Positions 48,139 through 62,000 are shown, counted from the first letter of the stretch. The stretch: 64,000 bases of DNA from Lingula anatina (GCF_001039355.2 NW_019775830.1:117403-181402), one strand, 5' to 3'. A program made the numbers and translations. Notes: a model not told the origin generated them from the sequence alone.

Positions 48139-51100
48139 AAAGCTCGAATATTGTTTTTCTGGAATTTTGGTCAACCTCTTTGTATATAAGTCCAATATTT
48201 GAATTTTTTAGCAGAAGATTTGATGGAGGAGGATGTGGCAAGCAGGGAAGAAGATGGAGACAAGGTGATAATTGAATTGCTTTATGTTAACAAGTAACAG
48301 TAACAAATATAAGTACGGTTCAAGATTAACTTCACTTCTTTGTAAACATCTTGTTTGCAGAAATGGGCACAACCTTTCAGAGTGAAATTCCTTATTTATT
48401 TTATGATTACATTAAGTTTATTCAGTAAAGCAAAGTGGTGTTTCAGTGTAAAACAATTCACAGGGAATTTGTTTTTCCTCATAAAAAATTGAAATTCATT
48501 GGAAATTGATTGTTATTTTATTTCAGCTTGAGCCAACAGGCACCAAACACAGTGTAAACAGTTTATACAGTGGCTGTGAAGGACCAGCACAAAGCTTGCC
48601 CCCCGTCAAACAGCCCAAACTGCACGAGGGGGACTCTGTAGGCTTTGACCCCCCTCTGGGATACATAGCCCCCACTGTAGACAGGCCCCAACAGCAGTGT
48701 GTCCAGGCAACAGATGACAGCCCCTATCCCAAGTTCATCAAAGAGGAAGTCTACAGCAGATCCTTACGGGGGACACAGCCCTGGGTTTTTGAGAGCGAAG
48801 TGGCAAATAACCCCCAATCACCTGTTAACAGCTTGGTGTCAAGGTAATTATTGTATGAGAATAGGTAGACTTTTTGAAGATGATGATAGTTATGAATAGA
48901 TATTTGTATTTGACTTAAAACTTTATCTTCCACATTTCAGTAAGTTAATCTTTCTGAACCTTGACTATTTATTTGTTTAGATAGGGGCTGATTGGACTAC
49001 ATCTGCCCTCTTATTGAAACATCTTATGTAAAAAAGGCGATGACGGTCAAAACATACATGCTTCGTGGTTTATTAAATGTTCATCGTATTTTTCCTTTCA
49101 TTATTCTTATGAGTTAAGTAGCTTCACCTCCGTGACACCCTCTTTATTCATTTAAACCATTGTTAAATAAACCATGGGTTTCACTCCAGGGTAAAACAAA
49201 GAATGTAAAAAGGGGATGTCAGTCAAAGAAGAGGCCTAGGCTACGTGCTTCATTGTTTATTAAATATCCATCGTATTTTTTTAGTTCATTATTTTAGCTT
49301 CAACTCCGCGACACCCTTTTTTATGTTTAAAACACAGCACTCCACTGGTTTCGCGATCATGAAGAAAGGGAGTGTAGCAAAGAAGCTCATTAATTGTCGT
49401 AATAATTGGTGGTTGCATTGTAGGCATAACCTTGTTCAATTTAGTCGACAGACTAAGCCAGAAGAAATAATAGATCATTATCACCTCTCTTTATTTAGGG
49501 ACAATAATGTTGGCTAGTGGCAGCATTTATAAGTTCTTTTATTTGGAAACTTTACGATCCTTTGTCTGGGACTGCTGAACAACCCCATATAAATGGCATC
49601 CAACAAATGGGGATAATGACAGGGACGTCCACAAAAAGCTTTTGACTCGGTGAAAATAAAAAAAAATCTGTTAAGAAGTATTAATGTCCTGGCAAATAAC
49701 TTTTTTTGGCTCCGAGAGTTCTAGAATGAATGGCAAGAAACGGTATTAAGGTCAATAAAAGACTAAAAACTATCAGAGCGTAGGCCTCTCTTACTTTATT
49801 TCTAAGGCTGTCTTGTGATACGAGTCATGCTACACTACAATAGAGGGGGTAGCAGGTAGCAGTGGATGATTTAATACAGGGATACCATCGATATCAATAG
49901 AATATCGCGATCCTCAAAAGTTTTCTAATTCACTAAATATAGACGACAGTCTTTTCTCTTTTGCAATGTGTCTGGTATAGTTGTATAGGCCTATCAGTTG
50001 GAAACGTGTGCTTCATCTACAAATGCAAATGGCGGAGATGCCGTGGTAGTTATTCTCGTAAAATTAGCTGGATACGTGCACGTGAGAAAATTATTCATTA
50101 AATTTAGTTTTCTAGTGTCAGTTTAATCTGGTAAAATGCGAGACGAAAAAAATTATAGATAGAGCCTAATGGCCCACTGTAGAATGATTCCGGATAATAC
50201 ATCAACAATGTAGTTTATTGGCAGATAAACGTATTTCCATTCTCGACTGACTGAGGAAAGGTTTGAGAGAGCATTTTAAGAAGAGGTGGGCGTACCAATA
50301 GTGAGTAGGAAGTGTGCTGCAATCAAGATGAAAAATACCGATCAGAAGTGGACAGCCAATAACCCCTAATTAAGCCCGGGTTACACGCCGCTGTGTTGAC
50401 TCCTTGCTGGGGAGGGGTAGCGGCCTCCTACTGCTGTGCGTAATCACGCATTGTCTTCTAACTTGCGGCTACACGTCGGTTGCATTGTATTAATAAAGTA
50501 ATACCTATTCATAAGGAAGGGGGCGGATGGTAATCGTACTAGAATTAAATCAGTTATCGATCTTGCGCGTACCCGTAGTCTTGTCACTTAAGAGCTACAC
50601 GGTAGGTTAGAGGGCATCTAAGCTTGGAGTATTGAGTGAACTGTAATTTGCACTGCAATAGAAAAAGGTTATATAAACCAATCATCAAGCAATAATGAAA
50701 ATATATGATATTGTATGATATTGTATTTTTATTTCATTTAGGAAAGTTGTCTTTTCAACTGCTGAAGGATTGTGCCAATACATGCATGACCTTGACCCAT
50801 GTCATGTGACCTCGGGGACTACAGGGGCCATAGTTTTTGAGGTAATGCAGTGATATTTCACCTGAAGATAATATATTAGATATCACATCACAGTGATTAT
50901 GTTTCCAGTCATCCTATACTTGAGTAGCTGAATGCTGGATGTATTTGAAATTTTTTTAAGGACTTTGAAAAGAAATTTAATAAGTGATTGTTTGTTTTTG
51001 TTTGCTTTACCAGTTCATGCCCAAATCTATTGTACATATGCATAATCTACCATTTCTGTATTACATTGACAACATTATGACTCAAGCTATTGCATTAATA

Positions 51101-54100
51101 TTCTAGAAAATAGCACAAGAAGTTGAGGACAGTTTTGATGAAGGTGTACATTATGAGCATGTAAAGGTGTTAGGAAAGGGCAGCTACGGTCGCGTCAGCC
51201 TGTGTTGCACGCTAAGTGACAAAAAACGCACAGAATTTGTGAAGAAAGAGGTAATTCAAAACCTTTAACTGGATTTTCTGTTGTTTGGTGTTATATTTCA
51301 TGGTTTTGTCTTTAAGAAATGTTTAACATGCATCTATTAACATAACTATAACATAAATCATACTTTGAAATGTCACTGTGATAATTGTTTATTTATCATT
51401 ATTATAATATTTTCTAATGTGGAGTCTTATTTTTTATTGCAGGTGTTAAACAAGGCAAAGTTTCGCGGGAGCGAAGTTGTCGTGCCTCTCCAAATCTTAC
51501 ACAAAAACATACCCCAAGTTTACGGGTTTATCAACACTCCAGAGAACTATTACATACTCCAAGAGTATTCAGGTAGGGGAAGTTTGAAACACATCTACAC
51601 ACACATATCTATATCAATTACTCACTATTTGAATGAATAGTTGGTCTTCAGATGACATGCTACAGCTCCTTACCAGCAGCTTAAAAGATACTTGTAGAAT
51701 ATATACATATATTTTTAAAAATTTCTTCCCACCAACACAACATTAGATTAAAATTTCAATTGTTAGCATTTTTCTGGTTGTGACCCAATTAACTTAGGTG
51801 AATACTATCAAAGATTAAACTTAGACAAGCAGTGTATTATTATTTTTTTATGCCTTTATGTTTTGTTTTTTTTATTGCTGATGGCACCTGTTATTTTTTT
51901 AGTATTAACATAGCATTTTTCTATTTTCTTTTTTTAATTCTCAGTAAATAAAATTCAAAAGAAATATTTGATATTTGTGAATGGTAATTTTTTTCTTATT
52001 CAGGGTGTAACCTGACCCAGTTCTTACTATCGAATGAAATGGATGAAATTGAAATCAAGGAAGTCACTGCCCAGTTGTTGGATGTAGTGGCGTATTTACA
52101 CAGCTTTAATATCTATCACAGGGACATCAAAGGTAACATCTGTGTGATTGTAATAAAGACGCTTAATAATTGAAATATAAAAGGTTTCCTGAAAGCTTCT
52201 TTTTATTCTCAAGGTGTGTGAAATATATTATTTAACATGATCTGTGAAACACCCCATTTTGTGACTTGTGAAAGTGACTTTTTTCTTCATCCTTCCTCAT
52301 CATCCCAGGTGATTTATGATTTTCAACTCATTTTCAATGAGATATAAAAGTTTTATTTACTGCATGTGAACTATCACCACTGCCTCCAACCCCCCCCCCC
52401 CAATTGGACCCTCTCTTTTGACAATTCTGTGTTGAATATACCTTGTAATCATCTCATTGTGATTGACTCCTTTTATTGCAACTTCTCTTCACGCTAAAAA
52501 TTTGGAAAATATTTTATTTGTAATCGACTCAAATTATTAGAGGTATGGGTGTCATCTTGACCTACCACTAACAGAAAAGCTATTTTGTTTCCTTTCAGCT
52601 GATACATTGTTGCATGTAAAAAAAAAAACTGTCACTTTGTTTCCTCCTCAGCTGACAACATTGGTGTTCGGCCTGGACTGGATGGATACGGCCTGAGAAT
52701 CAAGCTGCTGGACTTCGGTGCCTGCATTACGCCTCAAGACAGTCCAGACCTATTGGGACTGACCGCTGCCCACTGCTCCCCTGAACTGTGCACTGTACTG
52801 GTCAAGGTGTATCTGTGGTGAGTACTCCTCTGACTCCATCACTGAAAATGATTTAGATGTAGCCCAATGGCCCTTTATCTCTAGTGGACAAAATTAAATG
52901 ATAAAATCTCAACCTAATTTTCCTGTTGTTCTGACCACTGTGTCTACTTTGATGGACTGGTCAAGATGTCCCTATGGTAACCGTCAAGTGTTCCTATGGT
53001 AACTGTCAAGTGTTCCTATGGTAACTGTCAAGTGTTCCTATGGTAACTGTCTGGGTGTCCCTATGGGCTATTTACTACATGGTTCTACCTTTCACAGACA
53101 ATGATTTAAAATTATTAAAAAATTATTCAAACAAAAATTCAGCAAAAAAAAAATGTATCTAATGGTAAATTGTAAATTGACAAATTTTGTTAATTGATTT
53201 TCAGTGTCAATATTATTCAAACATTCTGCAGAAAAATTGTATCTAATTGTAAATTGTAAATCAACAAATCTTGATTGATTTTCAGTGTCTTGCTTACATA
53301 TTAAATTTAACGAAGAAAAAAGCGCAAAAGAAAAAAAATTATATCTGTCATGTTCTTCACATGAACAACTTGTTATTCCAGCAAGCAAGCGTGTGAAGAC
53401 TTGCTGTGTCAGATAGACTGGGTGAAAGCGGATACATACGCTGTGGGCTGTACTGTCCTCCACATGTACAAGAAGAAACATATCTTCTATGAAAAGATGA
53501 AAAGTTTTCCAGAAGAGGAAAAGACAAAAGAGCTGCTGAAATATGTAAGTGTGGGCTGTGTTTTAATTTTGACAATTTTTTTTTTATGTAAAATCACAAG
53601 TTTGTCTTCATGCAAAAAGTTACCATGGTTCTAGTATCTGAGGAAGTTGGAAAGTGTTAACCAATAATAACTTAACTTACTTCACTGATTGTAAAAAAAA
53701 TTCACTTCCAATTTTTCTCCTCAGAAAATGAAATTATGTAGAAATAAAAAAAATGGAGAGAAAATGAATCCTTCAGCAAGCATTTAACTTTTTTCCCCAA
53801 AAAGGTTTCAGAATATCCCAGAGCGTGTCTTCAAGAGATCCCAGATGTTTGTGTGGGAGAGATGAGGGGTCTATTGGAGGACTTGATGACAGTGGTCACC
53901 AGCAGGGTCACACCTAAAGACGCTCTCCGACACCGAGCACTGGCTATGTGTACGTGTTTAAGTTTCTTTGAATTTATATCAGGTTTTTATTTTTTTTTTT
54001 TTTTATGATTCAAGTGCATGATATATTGTGGAGCTTTTTGTAAGGCGATTTGACTTGTAAGCAAGTTTATTAAGAAAATTGGCAGATATAAGGCATTTTT

Positions 54101-54521
54101 GGTTTTTATGTTTCAGTAAAAAAAAAATTAGTACCTCAAAGCAGTGATCACCTTTTTCTTTTAAATCACACATTTTTATGGAGTTTTTATTTGCCAACAA
54201 GTGTTATTTCTTTTGTTATTTTTTTTAGTTGTTAAAAGTGGCAGTAGTCAAGTTAGACCAGCATCCAGCTCATCATTCACCAGAGCGCCATCTACCAATG
54301 TGTTGCTGCACAAGGGACCACAGCCCCAAGCTACAAGGATGGAAAGTTGCACTAAGATGGAGGAAGGAGAGATCCCAGATTTTGGAGCTTTGCTGAATTT
54401 CGACTGCAGTGATGATGAAATGGATGAAGACACTGGGCAATGTGACAGTGACAGCGGCAGTTCCAATGACAGCAGAGATATGTATGAAGAAGACGTGGAG
54501 AGTGACAGTGATCATGAGTAG
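44309..54521 (+). CDS. MAP3K14: NIK/MAP3K14-like protein kinase, complete, 15 coding exons
   Basis: Exons: 44309-44324, 45852-46460, 46817-46932, 47187-47544, 47806-47946, 48212-48264, 48527-48843, 50742-50841, 51107-51250, 51443-51572, 52004-52132, 52652-52817, 53382-53544, 53805-53949, 54229-54521. All phases join; 959 residues, close to the size of vertebrate NIK. About 570 N-terminal residues are acidic and unstructured-looking, with a helical stretch (KKMEELVNDAEKRRGLSREV). The kinase domain follows: glycine loop GKGSYGRV (about 593-600), VKK lysine (616/617), helix-C Glu (about 629), HRDIKADN (700-707), DFG (725-727), a short activation segment to SPEL, and WVKADTYAVGC. All catalytic residues are present. 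The EGVHY segment before the loop and the FVKKEV context recall NIK. The C-terminus is very acidic (DSDSGSSND). NIK phosphorylates IKKalpha in noncanonical NF-kB signalling. Kinase: certain. NIK assignment: probable; another MAP3K is possible. Confidence 0.8.
48844..50741 (+). other. 1.9-kb intron of the kinase gene with decayed ~190-bp duplication
   Basis: Segments at about 49030-49150 and 49215-49335 share GGTTTATTAAATGTTCATCG-like and GACACCCTCTTTATTCATTT-like words. The rest shows no coding signal. Confidence 0.5.
52962..53067 (+). repeat. Short minisatellite in kinase intron (GTGTTCCTATGGTAACTGTCA type)
   Basis: About five units of roughly 21-22 bp (TCAAGTGTTCCTATGGTAAC) in tandem. A second duplicated pair of about 95 bp follows at about 53145-53290, each containing AATTGTAAATTGTAAAT-type sequence and TTGATTTTCAGTGTC. 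Confidence 0.8.
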
Positions 54522-54800
54522 ATGGACTTGAGGACATGTTTGTCTGTGGCTGTGTCACAATTGGCTGTGTGAATATTGGAAACAGTACATCATCAGTTAA
54601 ACATCTGTGACTTTATATGTACATTTTGTAATGACTGTAAATATTTGAGTTGATTGTGTACTTATTATGTAAGATAAAAGTGCAATATATTTGTGAAATT
54701 TTTTAAATAATGCATGAATTTTAACATTCCCATGTGTAAATATATTACTAAAATCAGTGCCATATTACAAATATTATTTAATATATATATGCTTATCAAA

Positions 54801-54806
54801 AATAAA
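54801..54806 (+). terminator. Candidate poly(A) signal of the NIK-like gene
   Basis: AATAAA 280 bases after the stop codon at 54519-54521, in AT-rich sequence. Confidence 0.45.
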
Positions 54807-54859
54807 TAACGGATGCAGAGTTTTGTGTTTTGTTGAAGTTGATTTTTCTTCAAATTGAC

Positions 54860-55746
54860 AGAATTATTTGGTTTGAATTAGGGCCATAGATATTTTACTG
54901 CCTCCCAGGTTGTGCCACCTCTTGGTTCAGGCATCTAACGAAGGTAATTAACCCGTACATTGGTAACTAAAACACGACTATTTTGCTATTTCATGGCTGA
55001 TACAACTTTGGAAATGCCCACTTACTCTGGAAACGCATTGAAACCAGTAGTGTACTGTGCCACAGTTGGAAATTTATCAATTTTCGCTGCCAACCTCCAA
55101 CCCATCAGTTTAAAAAATAGAAAAATGAGAGGCTATTAATATTATTATTTACTATTACTTGCGAAAAATCTTCAAATCAGTAAATTTCATTTAAAAGAAA
55201 TTAAATAAAGAAATAATTACAATAAATATATAAAGCTTTTCCTTCCCAATAAATGTCTTAACATCCCATTGCGTAGCCCATAGTGAACTACGACAGCCCA
55301 TTAATGACATCTGCTGAAATATGAAAAGGGAAAAAGTTTAGACAAACCTTTTATAATAGCTTCTGTCACTTGTAACCCATTCCTTAACAAGGTGTACTGT
55401 TAGGCATTGAAGTTAAGTGAGTTGTATTATATCATGTAATTGTCCTGATGTTATTGAAAAAAATGTACCATTATTCTTTCCAATAGACCAAATAATTTAT
55501 TCTAATTATACTTACTACTTTTCCGAAAAATCAGTATATTAATACACAAAGAAAGCTGAAAAATGTGTCTTCTGGATCATAATTCTCACGTTAAACAGCG
55601 GCAATAAATTTACCTGGCCCATAGGACTAATATAAGGTATCCAGGGCTCTCTATTATGTCTTGGAATTCTTGGTTGCAGTTACATAAATGTTTATTATAT
55701 CAAATGTGTTATAGTTTGCAAGTGTTTACTCTATGAGCAATTCCAC

Positions 55747-55789
<43 letters not shown>

Positions 55790-57060
55790 TTGCTGACGAA
55801 AAGCATACTTAAAAACATAAAGAAACAATTTCTTGGTTTATACCAAAGATGCACAGTACAACTCCTTGCTCTCATACACACTTATTGCTGATATACAGTG
55901 CATGCACTTTAGAGAAACGAGTAAATAATTTTTTTCTTTGCAGTCTGACAAAATAAATGCTTGTAGCTAAAATTCACGCATAATCATTTCAAAGACTTTT
56001 TAAGTAATGACGAAAGATCAAATTTTTCCTTACCTAGTGCCTAGCCCAAAAATAATTTTAAAAAGTTAAGAGATGTTTAGGTCAGACCATAATAACAGAG
56101 AAATCTAAAATCTTAAAAAGGATCAAAACATTCAGAGGAACTTTCTGAGACACTAAACAGTAACAAAATAGCGAATGTAATTATACTAATGTTTATTTGC
56201 AACTTAAACAGTTGGATTGTACATTTGTTTCATTCACTAAATATAATAAGACAAATAAAACTGTTAACTCAAAGTGTTAAAATAAAATGAAAACGTGGTA
56301 CTGCCAGGATATTTATAACTACATCAAGAGTAATTAAAAACATTTTTAAAGGATTCTGCGCCCATTCTATAAATGTCTTTGATGATATAATTATAGTTCT
56401 CAATTATGGTACGGTATCTTCTTGAGATCGATGCAGAGCATACTGGTTTTACATTTCTTATTTGTTCAAGTAGTAGATGGTGTGTTTTATCTTTGCCCAT
56501 ATTGTGGAGTTATGTTTTCAATAGTTCTAAAGAGGCACCAAATACCTGGAGTTTCTTGTCTGGACAGCAACCAACAACCCCTGATAGCCAATTACAGCAT
56601 AAAGCAGTATCACACAGCAGTGTACATGTATACCCAAGAGGTACTCAATTATTTTAATAAGTTTAAATAAAGTTATAAAAAACCTAAATACAGATCGACA
56701 CAAAACAATTTTTACTTCCAATGATTCTTATCCATAATTATTTTTCGAATAGTAACCGATTTGTACTTCCAAAAGTACTTTCTGTTTTATGACTGCATTT
56801 AGCAATTAGCCTACGAGAGAAATTTAAAAGGAGCACATTTTCATTTCAACAATCAATATGGATAGATAACTTTTATAACTTATCATCAGAATCAATGTTT
56901 TAAGCAACTTGGCAAAAGCTTGAATTCTAATGTTAGACAGCACTTAAATATTAGTAAGGTAACTTCATCATCTGATAAGCCATGTGTGCGGTACATGTGT
57001 CCATCCTATGCCATTCAATTTTACCAGCTAATTTTCGGTCTGTGTCATTCTAAATAATGT
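54860..57060. other. Intergenic region, nothing coding recognised
   Basis: AT-rich sequence with an (ATT)n microsatellite at about 55748-55790. Open frames at 56406-56721 overlap on both strands without recognisable features. Confidence 0.5.
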
Positions 57061-57072
57061 TTGCTGAATGAA

Positions 57073-57441
57073 GCTGGATTTTATATATCATATTGGTGGA
57101 TACTTTTTTCAATTCGTGTAACCTAGGTGCAATCACTACATCCACATCATGGTTGGCGAGAACACTTGGTGATACTAAAAAACGACAGCAGAGACGAAGA
57201 TTAATGTGTCTAAAGGTCAATGGGACCAGTAAACTTGACAATTGAATTATCTGAAANGCTGGATTTTATATATCATATTGGTGGATACTTTTTTCAATTC
57301 GTGTAACCTAGGTGCAATCACTACATCCACATCATGGTTGGCGAGAACACTTGGTGATACTAAAAAACGACAGCAGAGACGAAGATTAATGTGTCTAAAG
57401 GTCAATGGGACCAGTAAACTTGACAATTGAATTATCTGAAA
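57073..57441 (+). repeat. 184-bp exact direct repeat around a single N (assembly join)
   Basis: 57073-57256 and 57258-57441 appear identical and are separated only by N at 57257. This is the signature of two contigs whose overlapping ends were not merged, so the second copy is probably not real. Confidence 0.85.
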
Positions 57442-57693
57442 TATCTATAGAAGGAGAGCACTTTTATCATTACCAAGAGACTATAGATATGATACTAACA
57501 ATGTTTTTAAGAATAATGGTTATCTGACAATAAAGGTAACTGTGGTGTGAAATTGAGGGATCCCATTAACTGTCCCCCAACAAAAACAGTTACAAATTAG
57601 CACCAACCACATTTACGAGATCAACTGCAAATAGCCAGGAATAACAAAACCAACTTACATGCAGTCCAATGCAGCAATGTCCCCAACTATGTC

Positions 57694-59007
57694 TTAGAAA
57701 TCATTCATATGCACCTGTGTCACGTATCTTGTATAACGGATAGGAGGGTACGTGTCCGATCCGTCAAGAGGTTTCACAATCGTACAACTATCAGGATCAG
57801 TAAAATAGACCAAACTTCTACGCGTGTTCCTCTTATCGGAAGGGGTAACTCGGTGAAGCTAGGAAAAAGGAAAAATCAAATTTGACTATGTCATATTCAG
57901 AGCAGTTTTATTTTAACACCAGGACGCTGATGTACTTGTATTACGTAGTATGCTAAATCACCGCTCCCCCCAACACACACACACACACACACACACACTC
58001 AATAAACCAATTTCTCTGTCACGTCAGAAAACAAATGATCAGCAAACTGATAAAAAAAAACATTAAACATTTAAACTAATACAGCAACAGTTCAAAAAGC
58101 GGACAAAAAAGTTGGACAAAATGAAGAAGTAAGTTATCACCGCACCAGTGTGTCACATAGAATAGAGGCAGAGTCGTAAATAATGCAAATAACTAAAACT
58201 TGGAGGGCATTCAGAACAGATAATCCACGGACTATCTGAACCGCCGACCAAATATGGCTGACCCCACTTTAAAGCAACACCGCCTATTCCCCGAAATAAT
58301 CCTTGTCTTTACACGCGCCGTCACTGCTGGGGCCTATAGCAATAAAAACCTAGAAACCGAGGTTTAATCCGTTAAATGGCGTGGGTGGAGGCGGGGAGAC
58401 CACCAGGGAATTAGTGACATTGCTTTTAAGTGGGTTCACCATATTAAGTCCGCGGATATGTAAGTCCACTGATCCATGGCCATTTGCTCTGAATGCACTC
58501 CTGGACCCCATTCCCACAGATATTTAGATCAATCTATCCCCCTGGGGAGTCTCACTAGATTGGTGTCAGCTTAACCGGCTAAAATGTCTGTCCCACCTAC
58601 CAAAAGCTGTAAGGGGGTATAATTAAGTGTTGTGCGCGCTCGGCTGACAGCAATTTAGCGTGAACCCCCAGGGTGTTAGATCGATCCAGATGGATCTATC
58701 TAAATCTTAGAGAATGCAGTCTTGGACTCACCGTGGCCTTCAGTCTGTCCGAGGTCCATCTGGGCATCATGTCATCCAAGATGACCACTATGGTACCAGG
58801 TATAGGTGTGGCTGGTTTGTACTCTCCATCCACTGTCTGCACCTGAAGGGAAAGTTGGTTCAAATCTGACATGCAAATGGGAGGTGAAAATAATATAATA
58901 GTATGTTTTATTCTTAAAACCGCACGGCAAAGTTCATAACAATGATAAAAACTAATGCATCAATATATAAAGTAGTAAAAGCTAAAACAGGTATATTTAG
59001 CAAAAGC

Positions 59008-59051
<44 letters not shown>

Positions 59052-62000
59052 TGTTAAATTGTTAAGTTAATAATATGTTATGTTAAGTTAAAGCATGCTA
59101 AATGTACATTTCATTATTTTTCTTCCCTTCACAGAATGACACTAGATCTACCGTTGCAACTTATACTACCAAATCCAGCAGATCGTCACAACTAACACAA
59201 TGTGTGAGAGCCATCCCAGGCTCATACTCCACACTGGCACACCAAGCACAATGGTTCACCCAGCAGACTGTCACAACTAACGCAATGTGTGAGAGCCATC
59301 CCAGGCTCATTCTCCACACTGGTACACCAAGCACAATGGCACACCCAGCAGACTGTCACAACTAACACAATGTGTGAGAGCCATCCCAGGCTCATACTCC
59401 ACACTGGCACACCAAGCACAATGGCACACCCAGCAGACTGTCACACCTAACACAATTACCTCAAGGCCCCCAGTGCTATCTTGGAACATCAGACTCATGG
59501 AGCCGTAATCCGTGTGTTCAGCACAACGTGTCAGGTCTGGCATCTTGTCTGAAAATTGAAACAAAATAACAAATACACTCTTGCCCAAAATGGTTGGTAC
59601 ACGGAAATTTTGAGATGCATATCGCCCTGTTTCTTTCATTATTATTAATATTATCAAATTAATACTGTTTATATTGTTAAATATGTGAAGCTGGAGGATT
59701 GTTAAAGTCAAGGAGAAACAAACAATGCAAATGTGAAAAAAACGTGAATTTATTTAGTATTTTTTTCTCATGCCCCCCCCCCCCCAAAAGAGTACATTTT
59801 TACATAACAGTACCAAGAGAAAAATTAAACATAAATTTATACTGTGATTGGCAATTAATATGAAATTAGGAAAAATTGTCAAGAAACATCTTCAGAGTTC
59901 ATTATTAATCTAAATAGCGGGTATGCCCACACCTAGCTTGGATAATGGCCGCCAGACGGCGTGGCATACTGTGAACTAGAGGTACAGCTTTTTGGAAAGG
60001 AATTCTGGTCTATTCAACTTAAAGGGCATCTCGCCGTTCATCTAGATTTGCAGGGGGAGGGTTTCTCCTCTGAATAGCACAACCAAGTTCGTCCCACATG
60101 TGCTCAATTGGGTTTGCATCTGGGCTTCTTGCTGGCTGTGGCATCAGCTGAATGTTGTTTTGTCGGATGTAGACTGCAATTAAGCGGGCTGTATGGGGAG
60201 TTGGGTTGTCATGTTACAATCTAAAATTGTCTCTGTATATTCCTCTTTCAAACGGCTCCAGGTTCTGCTGGAAAATGTCTCTGTATCTGGCAGCGTTAAG
60301 GTTTTCATCCAAAGGAGACAATGGGCAAATACCGCTGCTGCAAATGGCACCCCAAACATGTACAGAACCACCTCCTCCAGCTATTGTTTCCTGAATATTT
60401 TCAGTTAATAGCCTCTCCCCAGGGAGCCTACGCACTTTCATAGCTAGAGGAGGTGGTTCTGTACATGTTTGGGGTGCCCTTTGCAGCAACGGTATTTGCC
60501 CATTGCTTACTCTGGACGAAAACCTTAACGCTGCCAGATACAGAGACATTCTCAAGCAGAACCTGGAGCCGTTCGGAAGAGGGATATACAGAGACAATTT
60601 TAGATTGCAACATGAAAACCCAACACCCCGCAAAGCCCGCTTAATTGCAGTCTATATCCGACAAAACAACATTCAGCTGATGCCACAGCCAGCAAAAAGC
60701 CCAGATGCAAACCCAATTGAGCACATGTGGGACGAACTTGGTTGTGCTATTCAGAGGAGAAACCCTCCCCCTGCAAAACTAGATGAACGGCGAGATGCCC
60801 TTTAAGATGAATGGACCAGAATTCCTTTCCAAAAAGCTGTTACTCTAGTTCACAGTATGCCACGCCGTCTGGCGGCCATTATCCAAGCTCGGGGTGGGCA
60901 TATCCGCTATTTAGATTAATAATGAACTCTGAAGATGTTTCTTGACAATTTCTCCTAATTTCATATTAATTGTCAATCACAGTATAAATTTTTGTTTATT
61001 TTTTCCCTTGGTACTGTTATGTTAAAAATGTACTCTTTTGGGGGGCATGAGAAAAAAAAAACCTAAATAAATTAATCCTTTTTTCACATTTGCATTGTTT
61101 GTTTCTCCTTGACTTTACCAATCCTCCAGCTTCACATATTTAACAATATAAACAGTATTAATTTGATAACATTAATAATAATGAAAGAAACAGGGCGATA
61201 TGCATACCAAAATTTCCGTGTACCAACCATTTTGGGCAAGAGTGTAAAAGATGAAATGTAATTCTTGAAGAAATTGTTGAGGCGGGTTTGCCCGGTGGAA
61301 ATTGCACGGGGGGAGTGTCCGGGATGGAATTGTCCCGATACACAAAATAACAAATTTGAGAAAAATGTGTATTCCATCTGGTTGTTGAAATTACCTAGAA
61401 TATGTCATTTTCATAAAATTGAAAAAGATAAACACGCTATACCAGACAAAACCAACCAATTTCCCTCCCCTTTGTTGTATATATTGTTGTAAGATTTCCC
61501 TCATATATGGGCATTTAGTTGTGCCTTAAAACTTTGCAACCCCTATACTACCCTTGGCAAAATCCTGGCGCCTTATTATACAAAGTGCCTTATTATAGTA
61601 AGAAAACAGACTTTCAAATTATTTTCCTTATCGCATAGCGTGTATATACCTTTGAGGCAATCATCATTAAGATTATTTAACAAAGAAGTTTATGGTCGTA
61701 CTATGTCTGGATATATTAACACTTGTTATACATGTATAATAGGGCGCTTACTGCTGGATATGCAGGCATTAGTTACCAGAGCGTGCAGTAAAACCATTTT
61801 ATACATGTGCTCCCACACAAGCCATTGTTCGGATGCAGTTCTGCTCTAGTGGCACACTGGCACACAATATACTATTTCGTCTTTTCGGAGCCTGTGGTTC
61901 GGACTTACTAACCGTGCTAAAGTTGTCCACAGGCAGAAATAAAATCACACAAAAAGTCCCCCACCCTGCAGACAATAAGGCTATAAGCAGGGTCTCAAAC

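Larger units (their letters stand above)
59576..61244. mobile_element. Palindromic Tc1/mariner-derived element with TA target-site duplication
   Basis: The ends read CACTCTTGCCCAAAATGG and its complement, flanked by TA at 59574-59575 and 61245-61246. The arms are inverted copies of over 800 bp around a centre of about 55 bases near 60385-60440. Each arm carries the C-terminal part of a Tc1-like transposase (see separate entries), so the element is two 3' halves in inverted orientation, not one full gene between short repeats. Neither half can encode a full transposase. Confidence 0.85.
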
